NCBI RefSeq assembly: GCF_003259185.1
Contig: NZ_QGMP01000001.1
Span: 1,302,001 to 1,366,000, forward strand
DNA: 64,000 bases
DNA from: Isoalcanivorax indicus
GTDB lineage: Bacteria; Pseudomonadota; Gammaproteobacteria; Pseudomonadales; Alcanivoracaceae
Reading direction: 5' to 3'
Numbering within the stretch: position 1 is the first letter of the stretch; each line of letters opens with the position of its first letter. The notes under the pieces were generated by a model that did not search any database, was not told where the DNA came from, and saw nothing but the letters and a program-made list of their open reading frames with translations. Made by a program: the position numbers and the translations under genes. Below are positions 63,430-64,000 of this stretch, in pieces.

Positions 63430-64000
63430 ATGAATGCCTTTGTACTGGCCGCGTTTTTCGCGCTGTTTACGGGCTGGGGCCCGGGATGGGGCGCTGGGCC
63501 GAGCCTGTTCCTGCTTGGGCTGGCATGCTGTGCCGGGCGCTTTGCCCGGCCCCGGTTGAGCCTGCTGTGCGGCCTGCTGGCCGGACTCGGGTGGGGCGCC
63601 GCGGCCGTCGACAGTGGCCTGTCGGGCTGGCTGCCACCAGCGCTCGCCGGGATGCCTCTGCAGGTCAGTGGTGTGGTGGCGGATCTGCCCGAACATGACG
63701 GATACGGCTATGCCGGGCAGGGGCGTGTCCGGTTTCGTCTCAGCGAGGTGCGGCTGCTGGATGAGCAGGTCGAGCACTGGCCTGATCCCGGCGACCTGTT
63801 ACTGACGTGGCATGCCCCCGGTGCGCTCATGGCGGGCGATCGCCTGTGGCTGACCGTGCGCCTGCGGCCACCACGGGGGCAAGTGAATCAGGGCAGCCTG
63901 GATCGGGCGCGGCTGGACCTGGCCCGGGGCATCGGTGCGCGCGGCAGTGTGCAGGCGGTACATGCCCGGGTGTATCGACCACAGTCGCTGGCGGCCCGGC
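63430..64000 (+). CDS. comEC: ComEC/Rec2 DNA-uptake protein, 5' part only
   Basis: 190 codons are readable and the frame is still open at the window edge. Hydrophobic N-terminus, then a DUF4131-type region: LQVSGVVADLPEHDGYG, RVRFRLSEVRLL, ALMAGDRLWLTVRLRPPRG and NQGSLDRARLDLARGIGARG match the N-terminal domain of ComEC. The whole protein would be ~750 residues with a membrane channel and a metallo-beta-lactamase-like domain. Position next to lolCD-DUF2062 agrees with Pseudomonas. Start ATG at 63430. Confidence 0.85.
   Translation, partial: MNAFVLAAFFALFTGWGPGWGAGPSLFLLGLACCAGRFARPRLSLLCGLLAGLGWGAAAVDSGLSGWLPPALAGMPLQVSGVVADLPEHDGYGYAGQGRVRFRLSEVRLLDEQVEHWPDPGDLLLTWHAPGALMAGDRLWLTVRLRPPRGQVNQGSLDRARLDLARGIGARGSVQAVHARVYRPQSLAAR

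Noticed and set aside
1-64000. tRNA or rRNA genes, CRISPR arrays, insertion sequences or prophage genes
   Set aside because: None was recognised by eye: no transposase or integrase motifs, no spaced repeat arrays and no rRNA-like sequence. A tRNA scan would settle small RNA genes.

Overview
The window is a GC-rich chromosomal segment from a gammaproteobacterium, most likely of the Pseudomonas/Alcanivorax/Marinobacter grouping. The evidence is the gene content and a gene order that, from memory, follows the Pseudomonas aeruginosa lexA-topA / psrA-nagZ-MTI phosphorylase / mfd-gap / nqrA-F-apbE-nqrM / GDPD / lolCD-comEC region. The DUF1302/DUF1329 envelope genes point towards a lipid- or hydrocarbon-using marine lineage such as Alcanivoracaceae. 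That placement is inference; no rRNA gene is present.

Layout. 0.1-5.1 kb: a double cyclic-nucleotide-binding/rhodanese protein, NAD kinase, a YeaC-like protein and aminopeptidase N. 5.3-16.4 kb: an envelope region in which an outer-membrane DUF1302 barrel plus a LolA-like DUF1329 protein occurs twice, the two copies flanking a secreted YCF48/BNR-repeat protein and an MMPL-type RND transporter. 16.4-20.4 kb: pyrD, rmf (opposite strand), rlmKL and a small glutaredoxin-like gene. 20.4-25.8 kb: two divergent surface lipoproteins, tatD, a DUF1499 protein, lexA with a textbook SOS box, a cyclic-nucleotide-binding protein and a universal stress protein. 25.9-30.6 kb: topA, a small conserved gene, a LOG-family gene and psrA with a 41-bp palindromic operator. 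30.7-37.0 kb: a tightly packed run of L,D-transpeptidase, nagZ, an MscS channel, hypoxanthine phosphoribosyltransferase, MTI phosphorylase, a small membrane protein and a YhiN flavoprotein, then csiV and mfd on the minus strand.

40.7-45.4 kb interrupts the remembered mfd-gap adjacency with four genes: an ATP-grasp enzyme, a large unrecognised protein whose C-terminal half carries a papain-like Cys/His/Asn pattern, tesB and a uracil-DNA glycosylase family gene. The ATP-grasp/papain-like pair is the best candidate for an undescribed system. 45.5-54.4 kb: gap, then the whole Na+-translocating NADH:quinone reductase operon with its flavin transferase (apbE) and maturation factor (nqrM). 54.4-60.7 kb: a patatin-like phospholipase, a glycerophosphodiester phosphodiesterase, a LysR regulator, the agmatine-to-putrescine pair aguA-aguB and a secreted Pro/Ala-rich protein. 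60.8-64 kb: a single-permease Lol exporter (permease plus LolD), a DUF2062 protein and the 5' part of comEC, which runs off the window end.

Several neighbours make functional sense together: MTI phosphorylase releases hypoxanthine that the overlapping phosphoribosyltransferase can salvage; apbE and nqrM mature the Nqr complex encoded just upstream; nagZ sits next to a signal-less L,D-transpeptidase, suggesting muropeptide recycling. Many genes overlap by 1-4 bases (ATGA, TGATG, TAATG), consistent with translational coupling. No tRNA, rRNA, CRISPR array, insertion sequence or prophage was seen.
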